In this document: one piece after another, positions 9,936 to 20,380 of the stretch
Layout of the letters: every line of letters begins with the position of its first letter
Numbering within the stretch: the first letter of the stretch is position 1
NCBI GenBank assembly: GCA_037127315.1
Contig: JBBBDQ010000443.1
Location: forward strand, 1,677,001-1,741,000
Reading direction: 5' to 3'
DNA length: 64,000 nt
Origin: Ascarosepion bandense
Taxonomy: Eukaryota > Mollusca > Cephalopoda > Sepiida > Sepiidae
Translations under genes and position numbers: made by a program
The notes under the pieces: model-generated
Database searches by the model: none
What the model saw: the letters and a program-made list of their open reading frames with translations, nothing else
What the model was told of the DNA's origin: nothing

Positions 9936-11100
9936 AGAGCAACCTTGGTTCTCAAATGCCTCACATGTCAAGCAAATAGGTTATTGAACAAAATTTTGGT
10001 TCTCAAACAACATTACTGAACCAAGCTGAACAATATCATTTCTGAGTCTACCGCCATGTTGTATATATGTGTGTTGTGCTGTGTTTTTGTTTTTCAATCC
10101 TATTCTACTGTCCATTTTTTCTCTTAGCTCTTAGTCATGGCTCCAAAGAAAATTAGTCATAGCTAGAAAGAAAATTAGTCATGGCGCCAAAGAAAATTAG
10201 TTATCGCTAGAAAGAAAATTAGTCATGGCTCCAAAGAAAATTAGTTATCGCTAGAAAGAAAAATAGTCATGGCTCCAAATAAAATTAGTTATCACTAGAA
10301 AGAAAATCAGTCATGGCTCCAAAGAAAATTAGTTATCGCTAGAAAGAAAATTAGTCATAGCTAGAAAGAAAATTAGTCATGGCGCCAAAGAAAATTAGTT
10401 ATCGCTAGAAAGAAAATTAGTCATGGCTCCAAAGAAAATTAGTTATCGCTAGAAAGAAAATTAGTCATGGCTCCAAAGAAAATTAGTTATCACTAGAAAG
10501 AAAATCAGTCATGGCTCCAAATAAAATTAGTTATTGCTAGAAAGAAAATTAGTCATGGCTCCAAAGAAAATTAGTTATCGCTAGAAAGAAAATTAGTCAT
10601 GGCTCCAAAGAAAATTAGTTATCACTAGAAAGAAAATCAGTCATGGCTCCAAAGAAAATTAGTTATCGCTAGAAAGAAAATTAGTCATGGCTCCAAAGAA
10701 AATTAGTTATCGCTAGAAAGAAAATTAGTCATAGCTAGAAAGAAAATTAGTCATGGCTCCAAAGAAAATTGGTCATGCCTAGAAGGAAAATTAGTCATGG
10801 CTCCAAAGAAAATTAGTCATGGCTAGAAAGAAAATTAGTCATGGCTCCAAAGAAAATTAACAGGTAAAGGAAAAAAGAAAAGTTGAGAGAAAAACAATTG
10901 CAGTGAAGAAAGAAAACATTGCAGAATGAAGAGACAGAGAAGGGAAAGAACCCCAGAGAAAAACTTTCCGGATGTCTTTACAGAAGATTTCTTTATGGAT
11001 GTCTTAGATATGCCAACAAAATAAAGTTAATATGAAGTTAAATATTCATCAATCATACCCCATATTGAAATAAATTTGCTTGAAATTTTAATGTGTTTCC
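9936..11100 (+). mobile_element. pogo/Tigger-like transposon relic, internally deleted
   Basis: The left end reads caaccttggttctcaaat followed by gttattgaaca and ggttctcaaacaac, in the style of Tigger termini. A coding start MAPKK lies at 10138, expanded into a minisatellite. After the array the frame resumes with a RKTIAVKKENIAE-like stretch (CENP-B-type N-terminus, after a stop and frameshift) and jumps to a C-terminal-like EDFFMDVLDMPTK. The catalytic DDE part is missing. The right TIR was not identified, so the right boundary is approximate. Confidence 0.55.
10130..10860 (+). repeat. Minisatellite of 22/44 bp at the transposase start
   Basis: Alternates two 22-bp halves, gctccaaagaaaattagtca-tg and gctagaaagaaaattagtta-tc, about 33 half-units in all. 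The first half-unit is the sequence around the ATG of the Tigger-like relic (ATG GCT CCA AAG AAA), so the array arose by slippage or unequal exchange at that codon. Blocks of several units repeat as larger blocks, for example near-identical stretches around 10140-10330 and 10360-10520. Stops (tag) in nearly every unit preclude a protein. Confidence 0.85.
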
Positions 11101-11123
11101 ATTATTTTGTACACCCCCTGTCA

Positions 11124-11234
11124 GTATCTTCAGGTGTTTTATATTAACTGATCAGCCAATGCTTTTTCAAATGTATAAAAAGAGCTTTCAAAGGAGCATT
11201 AGATGATCAGTTAGTATAAAACACCTGAAGATAC
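11124..11234. repeat. Long inverted repeat
   Basis: Arms of 31 nt (11124-11154 and 11204-11234), starting gtatcttcaggtgttttata and ending ataaaacacctgaagatac, pair almost perfectly across a 49-nt loop. It could be a MITE or the foldback end of a repeat; no flanking duplication was identified. Confidence 0.75.
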
Positions 11235-11967
11235 CAAAAGGTTGAAACCAATGTAGTGTAATTGACTGATTTCTGAATTCAAATATTTAAATATTTAAAA
11301 GCTCTACATTATATATGTATTGATCATTTTTAATACAACTGTGTATTGGTTTAATTTGATTCTGACCAATAACTGGTTAATAATTATATTTACATGTCAA
11401 CTACTTTGTCCTCACTGTATTAATGAGATGGATATTCTTTGGTGTAGATTTATCAACTTTCAACATCAAGCTGTTATGAATTAAAGGCGTGTTCGATTGG
11501 TTTCTTTTCATAGAATGCAACTGGGGAAGTGCAATGTAGTTAAATCTATTTCTATTTTTTTCTGTGATGAAAGCTATAAAGAATTGCTTGGCTTTGTTCC
11601 TCAATGCAAGATAACAGAAATGTTTTTAGAACCAGAAATTTTATTATAATTGTTTCAACTGTGGTCTCTTTTCAGTATTATTTTCAATTGAAATCACTTC
11701 ATCTTCCACCATTCTTGTTTCCTCATTGTTAATATCCTGTAATAAATTGGTGTTTTAAGCAAAAGGAAAATTTTAATTAGAAAATAGGTGTATAGTTAGG
11801 TCTTGAAGGCTATCACAATGCGTTTAGTAAAACAAAGGAAGGTGAAGAAGTTGTTGGGTATTACCTATTTATTATACATTAATATTTCGAGATCAAAATC
11901 TCATCTTCAGAATGGTAGGAAATGTCAAATCACTTTTTTATACAAATAGGCAGAGACTGTTGAATTA

Positions 11968-12010
<43 letters not shown>

Positions 12011-12440
12011 CACATGCCTGAATAACACCGATGTCAAATTATATGCTGCTATATTATGAGTCGCTAATGAGAGCCAGGAAATTTCGAGGAACTCTATTCA
12101 ACTCCTAAGCTAAGTACCTTAAAATATATCTTTTTATTAATGTTGAATACAACCATGTAACTTTTTTCTCTTCATGACAACTCATTAAAACTTTGAACCT
12201 TTAACGTTTATTTACTTGTCCTGAAACAAGCTACTGAAACTTCAAATGTGTACAGTTGTAAATAAACTCCTTGTTTTGTTTCATTAAAAATAATGTGTTT
12301 CCTCATCATTATTCCTACCTCACCTGCTGGGTATGCATCTTATTATATTCTGTATCAAATGTGGATGCATTTTGTGTCAGCATTGCTTGTTTTTAGTGCA
12401 GACAATTATAATCAAATACCTCTGGTCACAATCATTAAGG
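11235..12440. other. Unassigned sequence with (GA)n microsatellite
   Basis: A (ga)n tract lies at about 11969-12007. Around 11880-11920 the words tttcgagatcaaaatctcat and cttcag resemble a non-coding motif common in Penelope-type repeats, but this was not pursued. No coding region recognised. Confidence 0.4.
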
Positions 12441-12479
12441 ACTTGTAGTTGGCCACTTCACTGATCACCAATGGACAGT

Positions 12480-12884
12480 ATCACTTTCCATCAGGTATTT
12501 CTGATACACCCATGGTACCATTTATCAAAACATATTAATGTCCCCATCATTTCAAAATTGGAATTTAACATCTTTCTGGTACCCACTAACACGCTTTATT
12601 CAATTTCCAATAAGTTATGTCACCTTGACATGGGCAGCTGTGTCACACCAACTGACCAAATATCAGAGCACTGCTAATATAGATTTAGGTATTTCCATAA
12701 TACCAATGTATGGTCGTACTACCTACTCTTACCTTTACATATTGTTATCTCATGATTTTGAGATGTCATCAAACATTCTATAATTTAACTCTTTAGAGAC
12801 TGTCTGCTTCTTTTTTTTCTGAATTCATAAGATCTACAATTTTAGAATTGAAATGCCCATCTATTTGGCACCTATAATCATGAT
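12480..12884. repeat. Degenerate ~180-bp repeat, left part
   Basis: Words such as ggtaccatttatc, ttgttatctcatgattttga and catcaaacattc recur in the units at 13143-13500. Allowing for the SINE insertion at 12885, the spacing of the shared word is about 180-190 bp. Confidence 0.5.
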
Positions 12885-13142
12885 GAGCCGAGTTTGAATT
12901 CCAGCTGAATTCATTGCATTCACTTACGCGCAAATACCCTTGGGAAAGGTATTAATCTGTCTCTTCCTTCCAGTTATGGGTTAAATAACAGGACAGAGTG
13001 GGTTCTATAGCCTTAGTCGGCAACCAGTCTACCGCAGAAAGCAATGGCAACCTACTGCGGGATAATCTTCTGCCCAGTCAGTCATGTCTCTTTCAAGACA
13101 TGATCGCCCAAGCGTGTATCACATATGGCACTTAACTTACTG
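12885..13142 (+). mobile_element. tRNA-SINE, 5'-truncated, with TSD
   Basis: Begins inside the box B-like region (gagccgagtttgaattcc), runs through the body and hairpin domain (catgtctctttcaagacatg, one stem mismatch) and ends cacttaacttactg. Flanked by identical aatcatgat at 12876-12884 and 13143-13151. A truncated SINE with a duplication shows incomplete reverse transcription during insertion. It splits the ~180-bp repeat. Confidence 0.85.
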
Positions 13143-13500
13143 AATCATGATCTGTTCAATATCGTAGTGCCACTAACCAATATGTTAACATACTGCTATC
13201 CCGTGAATTTTGGCATGTCATTAGACTTTCAATAAGCCCTACTCTTTAGCTACTATGTATTAAGGAGTTCATATGACAGTCTCAAAATTGGAATACCCCA
13301 TCCAGTTGGTATCCACAATCATGCTCTGTTCAATACGATGGTACCATGTACCATTGCTTCTACTTACTTCTGTCCCTTAAGTTTTTGCATATTATCAGAC
13401 CTTTGGTAAGACTTACTCCTTAGATCCTATGTGTTTTTCTATTAATGAGTTCATAAAACCTTTAATAAACACTTCTCTTTTGATGCAGTGTGTTTTATTA
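13143..13500. repeat. Degenerate ~180-bp repeat, right part
   Basis: Two diverged units, with ttttggcatgtcattagact at about 13208 and ttttgcatattatcagacct at about 13385, each followed by a variant of ccctactctttag and an attaatgagttcat-like word. Shares sequence with 9321-9605. Confidence 0.6.
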
Positions 13501-13505
13501 AAAGA

Positions 13506-14228
13506 CTAGCAGTATAGCCCGGCGTTGCTTGAGTGTAATGAAAGCTTTAAAACTAATCCATGGTTCCTGGAGCTCAGACTCTTTGGAAGTTGGCACAAAA
13601 GACTAAAAAGCAATAGTTGTTTCCAGTTAAAGCAAAACCGTAGACTGAAAGAAAAATGAATGGATGTAAGTCAAATTTTGATTTCCTGGTATTGATATCA
13701 AATAAGTTTTTTTTGTCGTAAACTGAATTTTGAAGGCTAAATATGTCCTCTGAGTAAATGGTATCATGGCTGAGACTAAGAACTACAATTATACCTACTT
13801 AGAGCCAAACCCAAAGCAAAAACTAAAATAAAAGGGCTGAAAAAATACAGACATACAGGCAGATAAACAGATACACACATAAACATCTTGCCTTTTATGT
13901 ATATATATTATCGATTTTTTGCACAGTTGTAAGAACTGCAACCTTGAAACTTCTGAATATCATTTCTTATGTCTTTGTCTATGAGTGTATCAAATTTGAT
14001 TAAAATCATACCACTCCTTCTATCACCCAATTTTTTCGATTATCGATTTTCGATATTTATTGGGGTACCTTGACCTAAAACCTAGCTAAGAACACTTGCA
14101 GATGCTTATAGTACAACTGTGTAAATTTTTAAGAAAATTGATTCAACTGTTTCGGAGTCTATAGGTAATGGACACACACACACACACACACACACAGAGA
14201 CAAAGTTCCATTTATAAATAAGTTAAGA
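13506..14228 (-). mobile_element. Non-autonomous Helitron-like element
   Basis: On the minus strand it starts TC (14228) with tcttaacttatttataa and ends CTAG (13509-13506) after the hairpin region cactcaagcaacgccggg. Internal order: (CA)n tract, the cggagtctatagg and aaaattgattcaact block, the gaccactccttctat-like block, an AT tract, the cagccctttt segment, then the 3' region. About 720 bp, no coding capacity. Confidence 0.8.
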
Positions 14229-14366
14229 TGCAAATCTGTGCAAAAAAGGGAATCACACTCGAAGAAAATTTACATTTCAATATTGATTTTTTTTTTTACC
14301 AATGATAAAACAGAACAAAATCAGCCCATCAGTGAACAGTTTATCTAAGCATAGATTTTCATTATT

Positions 14367-14562
14367 AGCCATGAGTTATCTCCCTTTAATTGAACTCTTT
14401 AAGTTATTTGTTCACCACTGCCATAGCCTGGTATTGAACTAACAACACTTTGGGTTAAATCATTGGAACTAACCAACATCTATATCCACTGGGTCATGTG
14501 TCCTCAAGCAGTGGTGAATGAATAACTTAGAGAGTTAAGTTAAAGACAAATAACTCATGGCT
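14367..14562. repeat. Long inverted repeat (54-bp arms)
   Basis: The arm 14367-14420 starts agccatgagttatctccctt and pairs with 14509-14562, which ends aataactcatggct. The arms diverge by several mismatches, and the 88-nt loop contains the word atatccactgggtcatgtg. It looks like a foldback MITE; it adjoins family F. Confidence 0.75.
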
Positions 14563-14740
14563 ACCAGAAGTGGTTTTGCACATGGAATGAAAATGATATA
14601 CCCCAGTGATCATAATAAAGGGTTCAGTTTGAAATTCCTAGCACCTGAAAAAGGCCGGAGTGTACAACGGCCAAAACATTGTAATAATGGCAGCAAAGAT
14701 GAGGACAATAGTCTAAAAAATGTAAATAGTGTACCTCTTT
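14563..14740 (+). mobile_element. Family F dispersed repeat
   Basis: Shares the blocks cagtttgaaattcctagcac, acaacggccaaaacattgt and aaagatgaggacaatagtc with 49590-49735, and in part with 42703-42866 and 47115-47290. Truncates the mariner relic to its right. Nature unknown; non-coding. Confidence 0.55.
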
Positions 14741-14744
14741 TGTC

Positions 14745-15440
14745 ATTTTCCCTGGGTGTTTGGTCTTGATAGTCTTTTGTAACTTTCTCAGCAAGTTAGA
14801 ATAGTACTCTCTATTGATAGTGCGTCCTTTTTGAAGATCAATAAACACAATGCCATTTACATCCCAAAGAACTGAGTCCATCACCTTCCCTACAGGGGAA
14901 AGGACCTTGGCCTTTTTTGGAACAGGTGCATGGATTATCTCTGGATTAAAGTGATGAACCCAACACTCATCCTGAGCTAGAAAACTTTAAGGAAACAAGC
15001 TGAATCAGCCTCAAACAGTGTCATATTTTTCCATGATGTGATCAACCTTGTGCGTTTTTGATCAAGTGTCAGAAGATTTGATTCTCACTGCACAGAAACC
15101 TTTGTTATGCCAAGTTCATAGTGGAGAATATTCTCAACTCCCTTATGAGATATGCTAATAGCATTGATTATTTATAATCAATTGCCTGTCCTTCATCACG
15201 ATGTGCTGAAAAATGATAAATCTTTTCCTTATTAGTTGCAGTCACAGAGCATTCAGGCCTTGGGCCATCTTCCAAACTCTCCCTGCCCACTTTTGCACTA
15301 TTGATAAAGCCGAAACGTCATCCCTTAATGCAGCAAGCATGCCAGCATTAATCTCCTGAAAGGGCTAAACCCTTTTTCTGCAGATTCTTGATAACACCAA
15401 AATGCCAAATTTTATCTTCATTTTCAAGAGAAGTTACTAC
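14745..15440 (-). pseudogene. Mariner transposase relic
   Basis: On the minus strand the N-terminal HTH-linker part reads VGRESLEDGPRPECSVTATN (mariner: RxSxEDxPRSGRPxTATT), followed later by the catalytic core VMDSVLWDVNGIVFIDLQKG and RTINREYYSNLLRKL, then KHPGKMTKEV. The WD of VLWDVNGIVFID is a DDD/E-family landmark. Stops and frameshifts are frequent, and the C-terminal third, including the last catalytic residue, is lost at the family F junction. Confidence 0.8.
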
Positions 15441-15544
15441 AAGTTACTTTTGAAGTTATCTTTGATTAACCAGATGACAGTTTATATGGAAAAAATAAAA
15501 TCCACTTATTAAAAAGTCAAAAAGCCATCAGAAACATTTTCCAG

Positions 15545-15867
15545 TTTTTTTAAAGCTTTCATCATAGAAAATGAATTTATTTATTTGTTTTATTCTTTAT
15601 TACTATTCATTTTGAATCAAAAATCAGAAAGATTCAATTTTTTCAACAGTGATATCATAATATCACACATGTGACCAGAAACCCATTCTGGTTTCTTTAT
15701 AACTTGTATCATAGAAAATGAATTTATTTATTTGTTTTATTCTTTATTACTATTCATTTTGAATCAAAAATCAGAAAGATTCAATTTTTTCAACAGTGAT
15801 ATCATAATATCATACATGTGACCAGAAACCCATTCTGGTTTCTTTATAACTTGCATCATAGAAAATG
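15545..15867. repeat. 143-147-bp tandem repeat, array A
   Basis: Two units plus a partial; the marker gaaacccattctggtttctt starts at 15678 and 15825 (147 bp apart). The unit contains gtgatatcataatatcac, which can form a 7-bp stem, and a cacatgtg palindrome. The same unit forms array B at 17775. Confidence 0.85.
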
Positions 15868-16302
15868 TCTTTACAATAGTGCAGAAAATCAATAATATAT
15901 ATATATATAAAAGGTAAGGTGTTTGTGTGTGTGTGTGTCTGTTTATCTGCCTGTATGTCTGTATTTTTTCAGCCCTTTTATTTTAGTTTTTGCTTCGGGT
16001 TTGGCTCTAAGTAGGTATAATTGTAGTTCTTAGTCTCAACCATGATACCATTTACTCAGAGGACATATTTAGCCTTCAAAATTCAGTTTATAATGAAAAA
16101 AATTTATTTGATATCGATACCAGGAAATCAAAATTTGACTTACATCCATTCATTTTTCTTTCAGTCTACGGTTTCACTTTAATTGGAAACAACTATTGCT
16201 TTTTAGTCTTTCATGTCAATATCCAAAGAGTCTGAGCTCCAGGATCATAGATTAGTTTTAAAGCTTTCATTACACTCGAGCAACACCGGGCTATACTGCT
16301 AG
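15868..16302 (+). mobile_element. Helitron-like element, 5'-truncated
   Basis: Begins within the central region (acaatagtgcagaaaatc, AT tract) and continues to the 3' hairpin region (actcgagcaacaccgggc) and terminal CTAG at 16299-16302 followed by T. The 5' half is absent and the break abuts the 143-bp array. Confidence 0.75.
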
Positions 16303-16311
16303 TTTACTATA

Positions 16312-16857
16312 CAGGGTGTCCATAAAGTTGTGTGCACTTCAAAAAATTTATAACTTTATTTGTATTTGTGGTAGAAATAATCTGTAAAAAATGTTATAAA
16401 GTTTAATGTGCCTAGTTTTAAGTATAGTTATTGAATAATTCTTTACCACAAAATTTGTAACAATTTTTAGATAAGTAAACAGATGGATTGGAAGAAGTGG
16501 ACCATTTTATTGGCCTCCACGATTTGACTCCATTAGATTTTTTTATGGGGACATGTGAAAACAATTGTGTATGCAACCAAACCTAGTTCATTAGAAGATT
16601 TGAAAGCTAAAATAACTAATGCGATTTCAGGCATTACTGTAAATCATTTGGCAAATGTTTTCCGTGAACTGCAAAATTGTATTATCCTTTCTATTGCTAA
16701 TGATGGAGGACATGTGAAAACTTAAATAAAATTTCAATAAAACCTTAAAAAATATAGATTTACTTCTTTTTAATCATTTATATAAGTTATTTCTATCGCA
16801 AATACAAAAACAAATTATAAATTTTTTAAAGTGCACACAAACTTTATGGACACCCTG
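16312..16857 (+). mobile_element. TIR transposon, internally deleted (IS630-Tc1-mariner type)
   Basis: Inverted ends cagggtgtccataaagttgt at 16312 and acaaactttatggacaccctg ending at 16857 match closely. Inside, the plus strand carries a transposase C-terminal relic: GPFYWPPR, a DSIRFF stretch standing for SPDLTPLDFF, then the WGHVKTIVYATKP segment, reached with frameshifts. The N-terminus and the first catalytic residues are missing, so this copy could move only with transposase from elsewhere. Confidence 0.78.
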
Positions 16858-17357
16858 CATATTCTGAAAGATTCTGCAAACTCGAAAAAATACTTTTTCA
16901 TTGTCAACCAAACATCATTTCAAAATCTAACTGTTGTTTGAAGTTTTCTTATCAAACTTTTAGCATGACACATCAACATCTACATCTCTAGAGAACTAAA
17001 TCATGCAAGCCCCAGATGTCACGACATGGCTACATTGTCTTTGAATAAATGTTACTTGGACATAAATTTGAAGACAGTTGACTTGACTTTGATAATGCTA
17101 GCCTCATTCTCTTGAAGTTTCAGAATAACTTAATTTAACTTAGTCAATCCATTTGACGAGTAAGCAGTCTTATGCTTCTAAAGTTATCATGAAGAACAAA
17201 AAATGAATTGTGAATCAGATCATGGAAAAACTCAATAACTGTTTTAAAACGTGAATAGATATGTCTCAGTTTCCCTTTGACAGGCATCTGACTTCTGTAT
17301 GCAAGAATGAATATGTCATGGGTCCTTACCTGTAACTCTAGAATGAACTCTTCCTAA

Positions 17358-17360
<3 letters not shown>
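16858..17360. other. Unassigned sequence
   Basis: A frame around 17220-17330 reads MEKLNNCFKT then IDMSQFPFDRHLTSVCKNEY on the plus strand, which may be a transposase scrap, but I could not assign a family. Confidence 0.3.
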
Positions 17361-17403
<43 letters not shown>

Positions 17404-17448
17404 TACGCCTATCAAGAGACGGGGGGAGAGAGAGAGAGAGAGAGAGAG
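17361..17448. repeat. (TA)n and (GA)n microsatellites
   Basis: A (ta)n run at about 17361-17402 and a (ga)n run at about 17426-17448, followed by gttgagttgagttgg, the inverse of the 6640 patch. Confidence 0.9.
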
Positions 17449-17774
17449 TTGAGTTGAGTTGGTAGTAATTTACTCCACCAGACTGACAGTCATACTAACA
17501 CCTTCCACATTTTGTATTATTATTTCTTGTTAATATTCATTTGCTATTTCTACCCTTGTGGCTGTGTTGTTCTTTTCAGACCTTAACCTGGTCCATAACA
17601 GAACATTAAATATCTTCATCTTGTAGAGCTGTCACAATGGCCATGAACTGAGACCAATGTGCCTTTATTTTATTTACTGTGGGTCACCTTAGATAATAAC
17701 ACTATAGATTTTATACTCAGTGTTCTTCTTTGTATCCCTTCAACTACAGATAAAATGTATGTTTAGTATTTTTT

Positions 17775-18440
17775 TTTTTTAATCAAAAATGAGGAAGAGA
17801 AAGATTTTATTTTTTTCAGAAGTGATATCATAATGTCACACATGTGACCAGAAACCGGTTCTGGTTTCTTTATAACTTGCATCATAGAAAATGAATTTCT
17901 TTATTTGTTTTATTCTTTATTACAATTCATTTTGAATCAAAAATTAGAAAGCTTCTATTTTTTTTTAGAAGTGATATCATAATATCACACATGTGACCAG
18001 AAACCCATTCTCGTTTCTTTATAACTTGCATCATAGAAAATGAATTTATTTGTTTTATTCTTTATTACTATTCATTTTGAATCAAAAATCAGAAAGATTC
18101 TATTTTTTCAGAAGTGATATCATAATATCACACATGTGACCAGAAACCCGTTCTGGTTTCTTTATAACTTGCATCATAGAAAATGAATTTATTTGTTTTA
18201 TTCTTTATTACTATTCATTTTGAATCAAAAATCAGAAAGATTCTATTTTTTCAGAAGTGATATCATAATATCACACATGTGACCAGAAACCCGTTCTCGT
18301 TTCTTTATAACTTGCATCATAGAAAATGAATTTATTTGTTTTATTCTTTATTACTATTCATTTTGAATCAAAAATGAGAAAGAGAAAGATTCAATTTTTT
18401 TTCAGAAGTGGGATCATAATATTGCATAATATTAGAGCTT
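17775..18440. repeat. 143-bp tandem repeat, array B
   Basis: About four and a half units; the marker word gaaacc(c/g)gttct occurs at 17851, 18000, 18143 and 18286 (149, 143 and 143 bp apart). Same unit as array A, about 2 kb upstream. The third and fourth units are almost identical, suggesting recent exchange. The last unit runs into an RTE-like fragment. Confidence 0.88.
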
Positions 18441-18560
18441 TCTTTTCTTTGTCTGATATCCACACTATGTCATCTGCATATTTTACGTTGTTAAGATTGT
18501 AGCCATCAATAATGAATCTTGGTAGGACATCTAATTCTCTCAAAATCACCTCACTATATA
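18425..18560 (-). pseudogene. RTE-like LINE RT fragment (YADD box)
   Basis: The minus strand reads FIIDGYNLNNVKYADDIVWI, the RT catalytic YADD motif in the context used by the other RTE-like copies here (compare LNNTRYADDTMLMAD at 51803-52036). It is bounded by the 143-bp array and family D. Confidence 0.75.
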
Positions 18561-18572
18561 GGTTGAGTTTGA

Positions 18573-18860
18573 GTTTGAGCTTTTTTAATGGCATATCAAC
18601 CTCTGTGGGTTATTTAATGGCAAAAAAGTAGGGTTTTAAGATGTTTGTTTTCAATGTTTGGTTATAGTGAGAAGGTTGATTTAATCAGATTTTGATGAAA
18701 AAAATAATTTTGTTTTATTATTATTTTTTTTATTTTGGAAAGTCTTCCAGTTTTGTATTTAAAAATGTAAATATTTCTATAAAAGTCTATTTTTATACTT
18801 TCTTAGTGTTTTGACCCAAGTTTGGGGATAAACTATTTGCCCATAGTTAGGTTGCTGTCC
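18573..18860 (-). mobile_element. Family D, 3' half
   Basis: Reverse complement of the family D body: atggcatatcaacctctgtg, ggttatagtgagaaggttga, ttcccagttttgtat-like and tttggggataaacta. The head is missing. Confidence 0.65.
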
Positions 18861-19198
18861 TTTTTTCTATTTCTTTGATTGGACTTAAGTCCTGTTAAAT
18901 TCATTGTTCCTGTGTATTTTTTTTTTAGCTAGTTGAATATCCAACCTACCCACAAAGCCATCCTTCTGCTGGCCATTAGATAAAATAACTTTTTCTTTCT
19001 TTTTGTCAACTGGCAGTAAGCAAGCATGTGTGTAGGTGTTGGTTAGACTTTTTGAAATTTTAGTAAGTCATGATTTTGTATTTATTTATGCTTAATTTTA
19101 TGTTTTTTTTTTATTTTGCTGTCATTTTTTCTATTTATTTGATTGGACTTTAACTAAGTTAAAACTTAGTTAACTCACCATTCCAAACTTTTTTTTTT
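18861..19198. repeat. Direct repeat about 270 bp apart
   Basis: The word tttctatttctttgattgga at about 18870 recurs as tttctatttatttgattgga at about 19128, each followed by an acttaa-like and a taactca/taaattca-like word. The second copy includes the palindrome aactaagttaaaacttagtt. Confidence 0.5.
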
Positions 19199-19720
19199 TT
19201 TATTTTTTATTGGAACAGATATCGCCCGGTTAACACTCCACCCATGAATATTGAACAGGTGAAGGAGGCTCATCCCTTGTCCCTGTTTGGGATGTGGCTT
19301 CCGGCTTTCTCTTCTCCATTCTTTTCACTCTCTTATTTTTTTTTTTCCTCAATTGGAGTAGATAGTTTAGTCTATCGCCCGGTTCACACTCCACCCACAT
19401 CTATGGAACAGGTGTAGAGGCTCTCATCCCTTTTTCCCTGTTTAGGATGTGGTTTCCAGCTTTCTCTTTTCCAATCTTTTCACTGTTTTCTTTCTTTTTT
19501 TTTTTTTCCTCAATTGGAGTAGATAGACTAAAATATCACCTGGTTCACACTCCACCCACATCTATTGAACAGGTGTAGACGCTCATCCCTTGTTCCCTGT
19601 TTAGGATGTGGTTCCCGGCTTTCTCTTTTCCAATCTTTTCACTCTTATGTAGCCCCCTGTGCTTCAGTGGCATTACCGCCTTGCTTGGGGTGATATGATT
19701 AAAAAAAAAAAAAAAAAAAG
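19199..19720 (+). mobile_element. Family E SINE-like repeat, head in three tandem units
   Basis: Three units about 155-160 bp apart (ttcacactccacccacat-type words at 19234, 19388 and 19549), each with cgcccggtt, gaacaggtg, gctcatccc and aggatgtggtttcc. The end is ccttgcttggggtgatatga followed by poly-A, almost the same 3' end as the CR1-like LINEs. A shared tail suggests this element borrows the CR1-like machinery. Minus-strand copies lie at 38122 and 50126. Confidence 0.72.
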
Positions 19721-19724
19721 GACC

Positions 19725-20128
19725 CTAACAGGTGCTACCACTCCAGGTCAGGGTGGACCTTGGAACAACAGCAATTAAGAGGTGGTTCCATGCTCCTCAC
19801 AACCTCCCAATCAGAGGCCTTGCTACCACTTCGGGTCAGGGTGGATCTGAGGACAACAGCAATGAGGTTGGTTCCATGCTCCTCACAACCTCCCAATCAG
19901 AGGCCTTGCTACCACTTCGGGTCAGGGTGGACCTGGGAACAACAGCAATTAAGAGGTGGTTCCATGCTCCTCACAACCTCCCAATCAGAGGCCTTGCTAC
20001 CACTCCGGGTCAGGGTAGACCTGGAAACAACAGCAATTAAGAGGTGGTTCCATGCTCCTCACAACCTCCCAATCAGAGGCCTTGCTGCTGGATGTAGTTT
20101 ATTGTCATACCCAGGACCAAATATATAG
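19725..20128 (-). mobile_element. Family D head with four 88-bp tandem units
   Basis: Minus-strand family D head (ggtcctgggtatgacaataa, then gcagcaaggcctctgattgg). The segment from gaggttgtgaggagcatgga to cctgacccgaagtggtagca is repeated four times: marker ccatgctcc at 19788, 19874, 19962 and 20050, spacing 86-88 bp. The full-length copies at 7251 and 52134 have one unit each, so this copy expanded locally. Open frames over it are by-products of the repetition. Confidence 0.82.
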
Positions 20129-20380
20129 ATTGAATAAGTTGGTAAGAATACATATCCTTGTTTTACACACAGTTCTTTTTTATTTATTTACTGAATCCAT
20201 TTTCTAGACAAATCCAAATTTCAAACTTTCGGTACTATTACCTGTGTAGTGGAATTTGTTAACTTTTTATGGTTAGGTATTACCAATAATTGAAGGTATA
20301 TATTTAGCATTGGAGGGATCATGTAAAATGTTTTCTCAAGCATGAGATAAGAATAAAATTACTATCTTGTTTTATGTGCC
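20129..20380. other. Unassigned sequence
   Basis: No recognisable element. Confidence 0.3.

Noticed and set aside
10130..10860. CRISPR-like or regulatory array of 22-bp repeats
   Set aside because: Contiguous units without spacers, derived from a transposase start codon region.
19732..20128. Two overlapping plus-strand frames with internal repeats as a repeat protein
   Set aside because: They read across the four 88-bp family D units in antisense; both frames are open only because the repeated segment lacks stops.
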